A DNA stretch of 35,150 bases from Neptunomonas sp. GTDB lineage: Bacteria > Pseudomonadota > Gammaproteobacteria > Pseudomonadales > Balneatricaceae. Of this stretch, positions 1 through 6,964 are shown one piece after another (the stretch's first letter is position 1; each line of letters starts with the position of its first letter). Position numbers and translations under genes: made by a program. The stretch is taken from NCBI RefSeq assembly GCF_016744175.1, contig NZ_JADGEV010000044.1, positions 1 through 35,150 of the forward strand. Direction: 5' to 3'. Under the pieces are notes generated by a model, which saw only the letters and a program-made list of their open reading frames with translations, ran no database searches and was not told where the DNA came from.

Positions 1-57
1 GGGCTGGATGACTACCTTGAGACAAAATATATCTGTATCGGTGGTTTAAACCGTTAA
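1..57 (+). CDS. 3' end of an aldehyde dehydrogenase, probably HpaE (partial)
   Basis: The window opens inside a reading frame whose last 18 codons read GLDDYLETKYICIGGLNR followed by TAA. The pattern 'GLDxYxETKxxCI' is typical of the extreme C-terminus of NAD(P)-dependent aldehyde dehydrogenases. The next gene on the same strand is hpaF. The likely identity is therefore 5-carboxymethyl-2-hydroxymuconate semialdehyde dehydrogenase (HpaE), the enzyme between HpaD and HpaF in homoprotocatechuate meta-cleavage. Only 18 residues are visible, so both the family call and the specific call are inference. A terminator-like hairpin follows at once. Confidence 0.5.
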   Translation, partial: GLDDYLETKYICIGGLNR

Positions 58-76
58 GCGTATTGTTTCGTTATCT

Positions 77-115
77 AACGTGTTGTTGTCTCTATAGGTA
101 ACGACACGTTTTTTT
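77..115 (+). terminator. Terminator-like hairpin with U-tract between the dehydrogenase and hpaF
   Basis: A 12-bp stem (arms 77-88 and 99-110, with two G-U pairs) closes a 10-nt loop and runs straight into seven T's (109-115). This is the layout of a rho-independent terminator on the + strand. It lies 20 bp after the dehydrogenase stop and about 50 bp before the hpaF start. Either hpaF has its own short promoter, or the hairpin is a leaky attenuator inside the operon. Confidence 0.7.
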
Positions 116-166
116 GTTCTTATACGATGATAATTGGCACCTGATCTTAGGTGTGCAGGAGGTAAA

Positions 167-556
167 ATGCCGCATTTTATTATGGAATACTCAGCTAATC
201 TTGATGATGACTTAGACATCCCAGGGTTATTTGAAAAGCTGAACGAAACAGCCATAGGTACCGGTGTATTTCCTATTGGAGGCATTCGCACACGCGCTAT
301 TCGTTGTGAGCATTTTCGTATTGGCGAAGGCGACCCAGAAAATACCTTTGTTCATCTAACGGCAAAAGTGGGTTCAGGGCGTGAGCCTGAAGTGCTTAAG
401 GCAGCATCCGATAAGGTGTTTGAAACCTTTACCGCGTACCTTAAACCTGCATTTGATAAACGCTGGATGAGCATCGGTTTTGAAATGATCGAGCTACACC
501 CAGAGCGTAATTATCGAATGAACAACATCCATAAAAAACTAGCAGATAAGAAGTAA
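167..556 (+). CDS. hpaF: 5-carboxymethyl-2-hydroxymuconate delta-isomerase HpaF
   Basis: 129 residues, close to the roughly 126 of known HpaF proteins. It isomerises 5-carboxymethyl-2-hydroxymuconate in the homoprotocatechuate meta-cleavage pathway, in the cytoplasm. The protein starts Met-Pro-His-Phe. In this tautomerase-fold family the N-terminal proline left after Met removal is the catalytic base, which supports the ATG at 167 over the upstream in-frame start at 134. A strong ribosome site AGGAGG sits at 157-162. Other family-like segments are IGGIRTRA near residue 40 and a C-terminal part rich in charged residues. It follows the probable hpaE 3' end and converges with the lipoprotein gene. 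Its pathway partners hpaD and hpaR lie more than 6 kb away on the other strand. Confidence 0.9.
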   Translation: MPHFIMEYSANLDDDLDIPGLFEKLNETAIGTGVFPIGGIRTRAIRCEHFRIGEGDPENTFVHLTAKVGSGREPEVLKAASDKVFETFTAYLKPAFDKRWMSIGFEMIELHPERNYRMNNIHKKLADKK

Positions 557-590
557 GTTTTTAGGTGTGAGTTATGTGTTTGTTTTATGC

Positions 591-938
591 TCACTCCCGC
601 ATGATCTTAGACAGCGTTAGCCGCCGTCCTTCGGTCTCTGAGAAGCGAAAGTGGCCTTCCACAAATACAGTTTCACCCAAAAATAAGGCCACTCTCTCTT
701 GAGGAAATACCTCGACCCGATTTAAATCTTCGTCTTCTATCCAGTAGTGTAAAGGAGCCTCGAAGCGGCGAACTATGCCTCGGGTGATGACTTGGCTGTT
801 ATCAAAACTAGCAGCACGCTCTGCTAGCATCGCCAAAGACACTTGCTTAGGCTTTGCCATATCGCTGCAGCCCACAAGAACGAGAGTGGCAAGAAGTACT
901 GCCACCAAAGATTGAAGAGCTCTCAAGTAATATCTCAT
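591..938 (-). CDS. Small putative lipoprotein, function unknown
   Basis: 115 residues. The N-terminus is a lipoprotein signal: positive start (MRYYLR), hydrophobic stretch, then a lipobox LVGC with the acylated Cys at residue 24. The residue after Cys is Ser followed by Asp. The mature part is short and beta-rich (VITRGIVRRFEA, LHYWIEDEDLNRVEVFP, ETVFVEGHF), suggesting a small OB-fold-like domain, but I do not recognise a named family. An AGGAC ribosome site lies about 7 nt before the ATG. It converges with hpaF, whose stop is only 34 bp away. Confidence 0.75.
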   Translation of the reverse strand: MRYYLRALQSLVAVLLATLVLVGCSDMAKPKQVSLAMLAERAASFDNSQVITRGIVRRFEAPLHYWIEDEDLNRVEVFPQERVALFLGETVFVEGHFRFSETEGRRLTLSKIMRE

Positions 939-1488
939 TGAGCGGTCCTGTGATGGGTTTTAATAAGAGAAGTGATACACCATTTAAAAGAGGTATATTT
1001 TGCTTGGAAATCTGTAATTGAGTTCACTGTTGGTTACTTTACACCTGTGTTCGATGAAAAGTTACTTAAAACCCCTAAGAGAAAATCAATTGACTGTATT
1101 GGAGCTCTAACGTGGGATTCATTTATAATTCGTTTCATCGTGGTTGCTCAAGCAGGGTGATGATGCCTCCAGCCTACGCCTCATATGATGTTTTTGTTCA
1201 TCAGCTCGCAGTTTTTCGTCCGGCTTCCTCCAAACCCTGCCTCACGGTTAAGCTCTTGCCATTCGCTAGTAGTTAACATCTAATGGCGATATAAATCGCT
1301 ATGGATGGTGACCTTCCTACAGAGGACTTTCACCTCATTGGTTCATGCCCATACTGGGCGTACACAAGGCCACGAAAAATCGCCACAAAAAGACGTGGGC
1401 TAGACGCTCGTAAACTCGCGCCTTTTATGGGTAAGACCACTTTCTCTCTTAGATACGTTGCTCAACCATTTACATTTAAGGAAGTACG
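939..1488. other. 550-bp region without an intact gene; holds a group II intron remnant
   Basis: Between the lipoprotein and VOC genes no convincing gene is seen on either strand. Short plus-strand frames at 972-1160 and 1301-1534 are open, but the second runs antisense to the intron remnant described separately and neither resembles a protein family. About 120 bp upstream of the VOC gene (1366-1488) correspond to the side that would be the 5' exon of the intron; no promoter stands out there. Confidence 0.6.
1165..1365 (-). mobile_element. Group II intron remnant (5' end, domain I part only)
   Basis: Read on the minus strand from 1365, the sequence begins GTGTACGCCC, matching the GUGYG-type 5' end of bacterial group II introns. 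It continues with family hallmarks: AGGTGAAAGTCCTC (about 1322-1335), then GGCAAGAG, CCGTGAGG, GGAGGAAGCCGG (about 1222-1233) and, after ACTGCGAGCTGATGAACAA, CATCATATGAGGC near 1175-1190. These elements occur in the usual order and spacing for the start of domain I. No reverse-transcriptase/maturase gene and no domain V hairpin are present, so this is a dead 5' fragment. The inner boundary, somewhere below 1170, is not clear. Identification is from remembered consensus features, not a search. Confidence 0.65.
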
Positions 1489-1857
1489 ATGCCAACTCAA
1501 AATATTAATAGTGTTGTCTCAGTTATCCCCGTAAAGAACTTTGAGCTTACCCTTGAGTGGTATAGAAAGTTGTTTGGGCGCGATCCAGATGTTGTGCCTA
1601 TGGAGGGTATTGCAGAATGGCAGCTTGTAGAAAACGCATGGATTCAAGTATCAATTGACCCGGAACGCGCTGGCAGTACAACAGTAGTAATTGGTGTAAA
1701 TGACATAGAAGAACAGAGTAAAGCTTTTTCAGACGCTAATTTGCCCATTGGAGAGATTGTAGAGTATCCAGAAATTATCAAAATGGCGGAAATAATCGAT
1801 CCGGAAGGAAATAAAATTTCTTTTGTTCAGGACATTTCCAATAATTCTGGTAATTGA
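1489..1857 (+). CDS. VOC superfamily (glyoxalase/bleomycin-resistance fold) protein
   Basis: 122 residues, the usual size of a single VOC-domain unit with two beta-alpha-beta-beta-beta repeats. Family-like segments are the first strand and helix VIPVKNFELTLEWYRKLFG and the closing strand MAEIIDPEGNKISFVQ, the standard 'DPxGNxxxF' ending. Members bind a metal and act as lyases, dioxygenases or antibiotic-binding proteins; the substrate cannot be told here. The usual His/Glu metal ligands are not obvious, so it may be a binding protein rather than an enzyme. An AAGGAAG ribosome site precedes the ATG. It stands alone next to the intron remnant. Confidence 0.8.
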   Translation: MPTQNINSVVSVIPVKNFELTLEWYRKLFGRDPDVVPMEGIAEWQLVENAWIQVSIDPERAGSTTVVIGVNDIEEQSKAFSDANLPIGEIVEYPEIIKMAEIIDPEGNKISFVQDISNNSGN

Positions 1858-1890
1858 CAAGCGCTAAATATTTTATTGTTTAAATAAAAG

Positions 1891-2103
1891 CTAACAAATT
1901 TCTTCAGTTAACGCCCAAACCTTGCACTCAATTTGTACCTGCGTTTCGCGAATATTTTCACAAATTTTACAGGAAGAGTGCTGTGCTGATGAATGAATTA
2001 AATCATACTTAAGAAAAGCGACTCTATATTTCCTTGGGGTCGCTTTGCGACTGAAGTGGTTATGAGCAGAACCAGATTGAGCATTTAGGCAGGCAGATGC
2101 CAC
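1891..2103 (-). CDS. Possible small Cys/His-containing exported protein after znuB
   Basis: 70 codons from a GTG, 46 bp downstream of the znuB-like gene on the same strand. The frame is open back to 2145 and, upstream of the GTG, would read IWCLLVASACLNAQSGSAHN, which looks like a signal peptide. No ATG is available there, so the real start is unknown or the gene is damaged. The mature part contains H-S-S-A-Q-H-S-S-C-K-I-C, a His/Cys cluster of the kind seen in small periplasmic proteins of metal loci, plus two more Cys. Position after a zinc operon fits a metal role, but this is inference. Confidence 0.35.
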   Translation of the reverse strand: MASACLNAQSGSAHNHFSRKATPRKYRVAFLKYDLIHSSAQHSSCKICENIRETQVQIECKVWALTEEIC

Positions 2104-2149
2104 AAGCAGGCACCAGATATGGTGATCATTTTGAAACGAGCTGCGTTAG

Positions 2150-2920
2150 TCAGGGGTGTGCCTGGGTAGCTGCATCTGCGCGGCCAATCAGTTGTTGTAT
2201 ACCCAGCGCGACTACAAGAGACAAAATGATGCTAACGACAACGCAAGCCGCTGCTGGAAGATCATAGAGCCAAGCCGCTGTTAATCCAGCAACAAAACCC
2301 ATACAGCCGACTAAGTATGACCAAAATTTGGACTTGTTATGCACAATAGAAGCCAGCGCTGGAGCTATCAGGCAAACAAACACCAGATAGATACCTGCTT
2401 TAACAACAGAAAGGGTGATTGTGACTGCAAAAACCAGATAAAAAAAGCGCTCTAGTTTTTCCGGCCAAACATGGGCAAGTAACTGCACAAATACAGCAGC
2501 CAGAACGAGCAGAGTAAGGTCTTGCCAAGTCAGCCAGAGAATATCTCCACTTAATGTACTGGTTAACAGCTGGCCGCCCTTGGGCTGCCCGGACACCAGT
2601 AGTACTAATGCTGAAGCAGCAGTTACGTATATTAAGCCGATAAACGCTTCACGCCACTCTGGAAAGTTTCTATTAACCCAGGCGACTAATCCGACACCTA
2701 ACAAGGCAAACAATATTGCCATACCTTGTAAAAGCCACTGGTTATTATCGTGCCTATGCATCTGGCTTGCTAATACTGTCCCTAGTGCAGCAACTTGCGC
2801 AATCGCAAGATCTATAAAAACAATTCCTCGCTTGAGTACTTGATAACCTAACGGAATATGGCTTGCCATAATCAATAAACCTGCAACTAATACAGGTAAT
2901 CCTATTTCGAGTATCTGCAC
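2150..2920 (-). CDS. ZnuB-like metal ABC transporter permease
   Basis: 256 residues, typical for the ABC-3 metal permease family (ZnuB/MntB). It is almost entirely hydrophobic, with about 7-8 membrane helices, and carries family segments such as LGYQVLKRGIVFIDLAIAQVAALG near the N-terminus and VFVCLIAPALAS near residue 180. It would move zinc (possibly manganese) across the inner membrane. Translation starts at GTG, whose G is the last base of the znuA-like stop codon (TAGTG), so the two are translationally coupled. No ATPase gene is present in the window; ZnuC must come from elsewhere, or the permease works differently. Confidence 0.85.
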   Translation of the reverse strand: MQILEIGLPVLVAGLLIMASHIPLGYQVLKRGIVFIDLAIAQVAALGTVLASQMHRHDNNQWLLQGMAILFALLGVGLVAWVNRNFPEWREAFIGLIYVTAASALVLLVSGQPKGGQLLTSTLSGDILWLTWQDLTLLVLAAVFVQLLAHVWPEKLERFFYLVFAVTITLSVVKAGIYLVFVCLIAPALASIVHNKSKFWSYLVGCMGFVAGLTAAWLYDLPAAACVVVSIILSLVVALGIQQLIGRADAATQAHP

Positions 2921-3816
2921 TACTGAGCTTCCTGTAGTTGAGTAAGAAGGTGATCAAATAAACGTTGGAGGTTATTGATATCCCCTTTAAGATCAACTGT
3001 TGCAGGTAGGTTCAGGTGTTTAATCTCTGTCTTATCGGACAACCAGCGAGCGGCTCGATCGTTTTGATACCAGTTTGTAAGGATAGCAACCGGCTGCTTT
3101 TGGCGGGCTTCCTCAATCAGAGATTGTGCATGCGCCATCGTTGGTGGCACACCTGGCTTTGGCTCCAAATCAGCAATAGCATCCATACCTATCCAGTTAA
3201 TCAGATAACTAAAGCTTGTATGTTGCACAACAACAGGCTGGCCTTTTAACTTCGCTGCTTGCTGTTTCCACTGTTGCAGCGACTGCTGCCATTTGATTTG
3301 CCATTTTGCCAGCGCCTGCTGATAGATCAGGCGAGAGCCAGAATCAATGATCTGTAAACGTTGGCTAATCACCACCGCCAGTTTTGATAAACGATCAGGA
3401 TCTAAATGGAAGTGTGGATTGCCTTTCGGGTGCACATGTTTGGTACTAAAGAATTCAGTTTCATGTTTCTCTATTGTCTCAATAAATTGAGACAAGTAGA
3501 GCATGCCATCGGCACCATTCACGATCTTTCGGTTAGCCGCGCGCTTTTGTAATGCGGGAAGCCAGCCGGATTCCAGGCCGGCTCCACTACAGATTACTAA
3601 ATCAGCTTTTGCTATCTTCGAGATCAAGCTGGGACGCGCTTCAATATAGTGCGGGTCCTGGTAGGCATGAGTAGCGCTAAATACTTTAGCGCCAGGCGCT
3701 AATTCCTTACTGAGAGCAGCCCATTCCGGCTCGCAGGTGAAGATGGTTAATGCTTGCGCGGTATTAACCAGCGCAAACAAGCTGAGAGCAAATATCTTAG
3801 AAGCTATGCGCAGCAT
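2920..3816 (-). CDS. ZnuA-like zinc ABC transporter substrate-binding protein
   Basis: 298 residues with a signal peptide (MLRIASKIFALSLFALVNTAQA). It belongs to the cluster 9 (ZnuA/TroA) binding proteins that capture Zn2+ in the periplasm. Likely metal ligands are the His residues in HAYQDPHYIEARPS, the 'GNPHFHLDP' segment and the VQHTSFSYL segment, all at the usual places for the family. I chose the ATG at 3816 because it starts a proper signal peptide; an upstream in-frame start at 3900 would lie deep in the preceding gene. It overlaps the end of the outer-membrane barrel gene by 20 bp, indicating one operon under the Zur box upstream. Confidence 0.88.
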   Translation of the reverse strand: MLRIASKIFALSLFALVNTAQALTIFTCEPEWAALSKELAPGAKVFSATHAYQDPHYIEARPSLISKIAKADLVICSGAGLESGWLPALQKRAANRKIVNGADGMLYLSQFIETIEKHETEFFSTKHVHPKGNPHFHLDPDRLSKLAVVISQRLQIIDSGSRLIYQQALAKWQIKWQQSLQQWKQQAAKLKGQPVVVQHTSFSYLINWIGMDAIADLEPKPGVPPTMAHAQSLIEEARQKQPVAILTNWYQNDRAARWLSDKTEIKHLNLPATVDLKGDINNLQRLFDHLLTQLQEAQ

Positions 3817-4936
3817 GTGCACCGAATCCAACTTGGTAATGAAATGTAATGGCGTTATCTGTCCCTTCCATATGGTCAGCATCTTGATGTTTATATTCAA
3901 GACGCAGTCGCTGTGTATGAGTAGGCATCCAACTCAGCATCACACTTGTTTCAGTTAAACGGCTCGCTTCCCATTCATGCTCACCATCGTGCTCGTGCTC
4001 TTCTGCCAGGTTTACACGACCGTGGCGAATGCCAGTCGCCCAGTTTTCATCAAACTGATAAACTCCAGATAAATACCAACCATCATAATGATCAAATTCT
4101 GCACCATAAATGTCATCAACATAGGCATACTCAGCCGCTAGCTTAACTTGCTGTTGCCGATTATTTCCCTGTGGTGCCCATTTCCATACCAGGTCTGTTA
4201 AGTAGAGCTTTTCCCCTTGAAACTCAGCTCCATGAGCATGGCCTGCATGGTCGTGCTCTTCGTGATCATGCTCTTCATGTTCATCGTCGTGATCCTCTTC
4301 ATCCTCGTGATGACCTGACGTTTGAGTTTTATTACTCAGGTAGCTTACTCCCATCTGCCAGCTTGCGTTATTGCCGATATCATCACCAAACTCAGTAGAT
4401 AGCGTCCAGGTACCAATACTAGATTCTGAGCCTTCCTCGCCAAATTCATCACCCGTAAAAGCTCCTGCGCTCAAGCGCCAGTACCGATCTGTAGGTGCCA
4501 GCCAACTAACACCGATACCATCATCAAAGTAATGGCCACCTAAAAAGGCTCTGTACAGCAAAGGCCTTTCGCTGAAATTGTCAGAATGGCTGTGAGTCGC
4601 ATTAAGATAACCGATGTCTGCTAAAAAGCGTCCGGCTGTAACATTTAGCCCCCCTGGTAGCGCAGAAGACTGAAGATAAGCTTCTTCAAGTTGAAGATCA
4701 CTTTCTTGCTCATTCCACTCACCGACCAGGGCCATGTGTGCTGTCGCAAAGTTAGCAACATCCTGTGATAGGCTTAATTCACTGTGACTCGAACCAAACC
4801 CTTCAGTTCGCCCTCCCAAAGCCGTAGTTTCTGATTTGTGATAGGCATCCAGAATTACCCCTACCTCAAGCGCATTAACAACATTTGCCTGCGAGCAAAG
4901 CACAGCCGTAGCCAATGCCAACGCTTTTCTTTTCAT
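3797..4936 (-). CDS. Zinc-regulated outer-membrane beta-barrel protein with His-rich loop
   Basis: 379 residues with a signal peptide (cleavage probably after VVNA, about residue 22). The rest alternates polar and hydrophobic residues in strands (for example WQMGVSYLSNK, QVKLAAEYAYV, RLRLEYKHQD) and ends in Phe, as outer-membrane barrels do. Two insertions are rich in His, Asp and Glu: about residues 208-236 and about 312-322. They look like surface or periplasmic metal-binding loops. It is first in an operon with znuA- and znuB-like genes, 26 bp downstream of a perfect Zur-box palindrome. The inferred role is zinc entry across the outer membrane. It has no TonB box I can recognise, so it is not a standard TonB receptor. 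Confidence 0.75.
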   Translation of the reverse strand: MKRKALALATAVLCSQANVVNALEVGVILDAYHKSETTALGGRTEGFGSSHSELSLSQDVANFATAHMALVGEWNEQESDLQLEEAYLQSSALPGGLNVTAGRFLADIGYLNATHSHSDNFSERPLLYRAFLGGHYFDDGIGVSWLAPTDRYWRLSAGAFTGDEFGEEGSESSIGTWTLSTEFGDDIGNNASWQMGVSYLSNKTQTSGHHEDEEDHDDEHEEHDHEEHDHAGHAHGAEFQGEKLYLTDLVWKWAPQGNNRQQQVKLAAEYAYVDDIYGAEFDHYDGWYLSGVYQFDENWATGIRHGRVNLAEEHEHDGEHEWEASRLTETSVMLSWMPTHTQRLRLEYKHQDADHMEGTDNAITFHYQVGFGAHAAHSF

Positions 4937-4961
4937 TCCTGAACCTCTAAACTTTACTGTT

Positions 4962-4978
4962 ATGTTATACTATAACAT
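4962..4978. promoter_or_regulatory. Zur box in the divergent zinc-starvation promoter
   Basis: ATGTTATACTATAACAT is a perfect palindrome around its central base. It agrees with the gammaproteobacterial Zur consensus core (ATGTTATAnTATAACAT) at every fixed position. A -10-like TATACT (4966-4971, plus strand) and its mirror TATAGT lie inside it, so Zur bound with zinc would block both directions. It is 25 bp from the barrel gene start and about 40 bp from the DUF1826 gene start. Confidence 0.88.
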
Positions 4979-5017
4979 TGTAGATTGTTTTTGATTTCAT
5001 TGAAATAGGTGATTGTT

Positions 5018-5698
5018 GTGGGTGCTACGGAACGAGTAGAAAGTAATGTTTTTATAAAGCGTTACCAGAGTGAAGATAATCATAAAACAGGGGATTCCCC
5101 AGAGGTGATGACAACTATCTATGAAGAACAAATAAATCTAGTTGTATTACAGCGGTCGCTGCCTGATGAAGTCACGAGCTACTGCGAAAAACTAGTAGAT
5201 AACAACCCAAACTTTAATCTGCGCTCAGTTTTTAAGCATAAGACGACAACACAGTCGCTTATATCCTTAGTACCGGATTTGGCGGGACAATCCGCATTTA
5301 TAGAAGATCTGACTTTGTTATTGGACATGTACTCCTGCTTGTTCGACCTGGCTGAAGTTGGTCTGAGATTGCAAGTGTTAGACCGAGCGATGTGTCCCCG
5401 CTTCCATACAGATAAACTAGGTTGTCGTCTGGTCACCACGTATTATGGACAGGGAACGGAATGGCTCGGCGGTTACGGTGTGGATCGCACGAAACTCGGT
5501 GCAGGTAATATGGGATTAAGCGATAAGGAATCGGGTCTATACCATAATGCTGCTAGTATTCAGCAAGCTAGTCAGGGTGATATTCTACTGTTAAAAGGCG
5601 ATGGCTGGTTTGGCAATGACGGATTTGGTGCGGTTCATCGATCTCCAGCCGTTGCTCCAAATGAGAGGCGCGTTGTTGTAACGATGGATTTTGCTTGA
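5018..5698 (+). CDS. DUF1826 family protein, probable Zur-regulon member
   Basis: 226 residues. Family-like features are the central DRAMCPRFHTDKLGCRLVTTY segment with conserved Cys, His and Asp, then GxGTEWLGGYGV, and GDILLLKGDGW followed by HRSPA near the C-terminus. This H..D...H layout resembles a double-stranded beta-helix dioxygenase-like fold, which is inference. DUF1826 genes are known to sit in Zur regulons, often near COG0523 metallochaperones. The Zur box just upstream agrees. I chose GTG at 5018 because AGGTGA at 5007-5012 is well spaced; GTG at 5009 and ATG at 5108 are alternatives. The function is unknown. Confidence 0.82.
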   Translation: MGATERVESNVFIKRYQSEDNHKTGDSPEVMTTIYEEQINLVVLQRSLPDEVTSYCEKLVDNNPNFNLRSVFKHKTTTQSLISLVPDLAGQSAFIEDLTLLLDMYSCLFDLAEVGLRLQVLDRAMCPRFHTDKLGCRLVTTYYGQGTEWLGGYGVDRTKLGAGNMGLSDKESGLYHNAASIQQASQGDILLLKGDGWFGNDGFGAVHRSPAVAPNERRVVVTMDFA

Positions 5699-5710
5699 GA
5701 AGAGATAGAT

Positions 5711-6964
5711 CTAAACGTCAATCCAATCGGCCGTGCTGGCCTTAATGCCTCGGTAATAGCAATAGGCTGCGAGTATCACCATGCACAACAGAACGATAGG
5801 AAGTACAACAAGCCCCATTAGCATGAGTACCGGTGTTAATTGAGCCATGAGTGAGCCTATCAAAAGCTGAAGAAAGCCGAGCATTCCTGTAGCAGTAGCC
5901 TTGGCACCGCGGGTAGCGGATATAGCACTGGCTTGGGCATTAGGCTGGCTTAAACCTCTGCCATACGTGAACAAAGCCATCGGTAGAAATAAGCTCAAGT
6001 AGCTGGGTGTTTCTACTATGAACAAGCCAAGCATTAGTAGGCTTCCTATACCAGAAATATAGTTTCCTAGTCTTATCATTCGGTCGGTGCCCGCTTTTGC
6101 GGATACTCTTCCAGCCGTCAGGCTGCCTAACCAGAAGCCACCGGCCACCAGTATGAACCAATTACCATAATCCACTGCGCTGCCTTGCATATACTTAGCT
6201 ACAACAAAGGGAGCGCTAGTAATAAAGATAAAGAAACCACACGCTATCATGGTGCACGATAGGGCGTACCAGAGGTAACCGGGTGAAGACAAAACGCTGT
6301 TGTAGCGCTTAAAGCTATCAAGGAGGCCTCTGTTTTGCTGATCAATCTGATTTGATTCTGGCAGGTACAGAAGTGCTCCTAGCCACACGATTGATCCCAG
6401 AATCATAGAAAGCCAGAATACGCTTTGCCAACCAGCGAGCAGATTAAGATAACCACCCATGGTAGGCGCTATTGCCTGTGCAGTAGCAATACCTAAAGTG
6501 ATATAGCCGAGCATGCCAGCGGCCTGATCTTTTCCGTGTTGATCTAAAATAATACTGCGCGCCAGTAGCATACCGGTACAACCTCCGGCGGCTTGTAGCA
6601 CGCGTGCTAACAATAGTTGCCAGACTTCAACAGCCATAACACCGAGTACACATCCCGCGATATGTAGGATAAAACCCCATAGTAGTACTGGCCTGCGACC
6701 ATAGCGATCGGCCAGAGGTCCGCTGATTAGCTGGCCAATAGCAAGTGTGAAAAGGTACAGGGTAAAGCCCAGCTGGATAGTGAAAGTACTGGTGTTAAAT
6801 GTAACAGCCAGCTCCGGCATGACCGGAGCAAAGATATTAAGCGCAACAGGGCTGGCTATCGCCATGCCAGCGAGCAATGAAACCGGTGTTGTAGGCGTCG
6901 ATTTATTTTTAAAGGCTGAAAACAACGTTGACTTGTCCTGTGCCAGAGCTAGGGAAATATTCAC
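5711..6964 (-). CDS. MFS drug-resistance-type exporter (Bcr/CflA-like)
   Basis: About 417 residues with 12 predicted membrane helices. The loop between helices 2 and 3 has the MFS motif A (GPLADRYGRRPVLL), and helices 4-5 carry LARVLQAAGGCTGM, close to the proton-antiporter motif of the DHA1 family. The best match is Bcr/CflA-type multidrug export. It overlaps the end of hpaD by about 56 bp and has AGGAG at 6974-6978, so it is coupled to hpaD. The start is GTG at 6964 or TTG at 6967. Because of the coupling it may export an aromatic compound or pathway by-product rather than a drug. It is not obviously the 4-hydroxyphenylacetate importer HpaX. Confidence 0.83.
   Translation of the reverse strand: MNISLALAQDKSTLFSAFKNKSTPTTPVSLLAGMAIASPVALNIFAPVMPELAVTFNTSTFTIQLGFTLYLFTLAIGQLISGPLADRYGRRPVLLWGFILHIAGCVLGVMAVEVWQLLLARVLQAAGGCTGMLLARSIILDQHGKDQAAGMLGYITLGIATAQAIAPTMGGYLNLLAGWQSVFWLSMILGSIVWLGALLYLPESNQIDQQNRGLLDSFKRYNSVLSSPGYLWYALSCTMIACGFFIFITSAPFVVAKYMQGSAVDYGNWFILVAGGFWLGSLTAGRVSAKAGTDRMIRLGNYISGIGSLLMLGLFIVETPSYLSLFLPMALFTYGRGLSQPNAQASAISATRGAKATATGMLGFLQLLIGSLMAQLTPVLMLMGLVVLPIVLLCMVILAAYCYYRGIKASTADWIDV

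Noticed and set aside
46-291. 81-codon minus-strand frame over hpaF
   Set aside because: It lies antisense to the hpaF start and the terminator; no ribosome site or family pattern.
972-1160. 62-codon plus-strand frame before the intron remnant
   Set aside because: No ribosome site, no protein-like pattern, and it runs into the remnant's inner edge in antisense.
1301-1534. 77-codon plus-strand frame with DLPTEDFH...CPYWAYTRPRK
   Set aside because: This is the antisense reading of the group II intron 5' end and its flank, which is often mis-annotated as a protein.
5711-6964. MFS gene as the 4-hydroxyphenylacetate importer HpaX
   Set aside because: Motifs and helix pattern fit the Bcr/CflA exporter type better than the anion-cation symporter family of HpaX.
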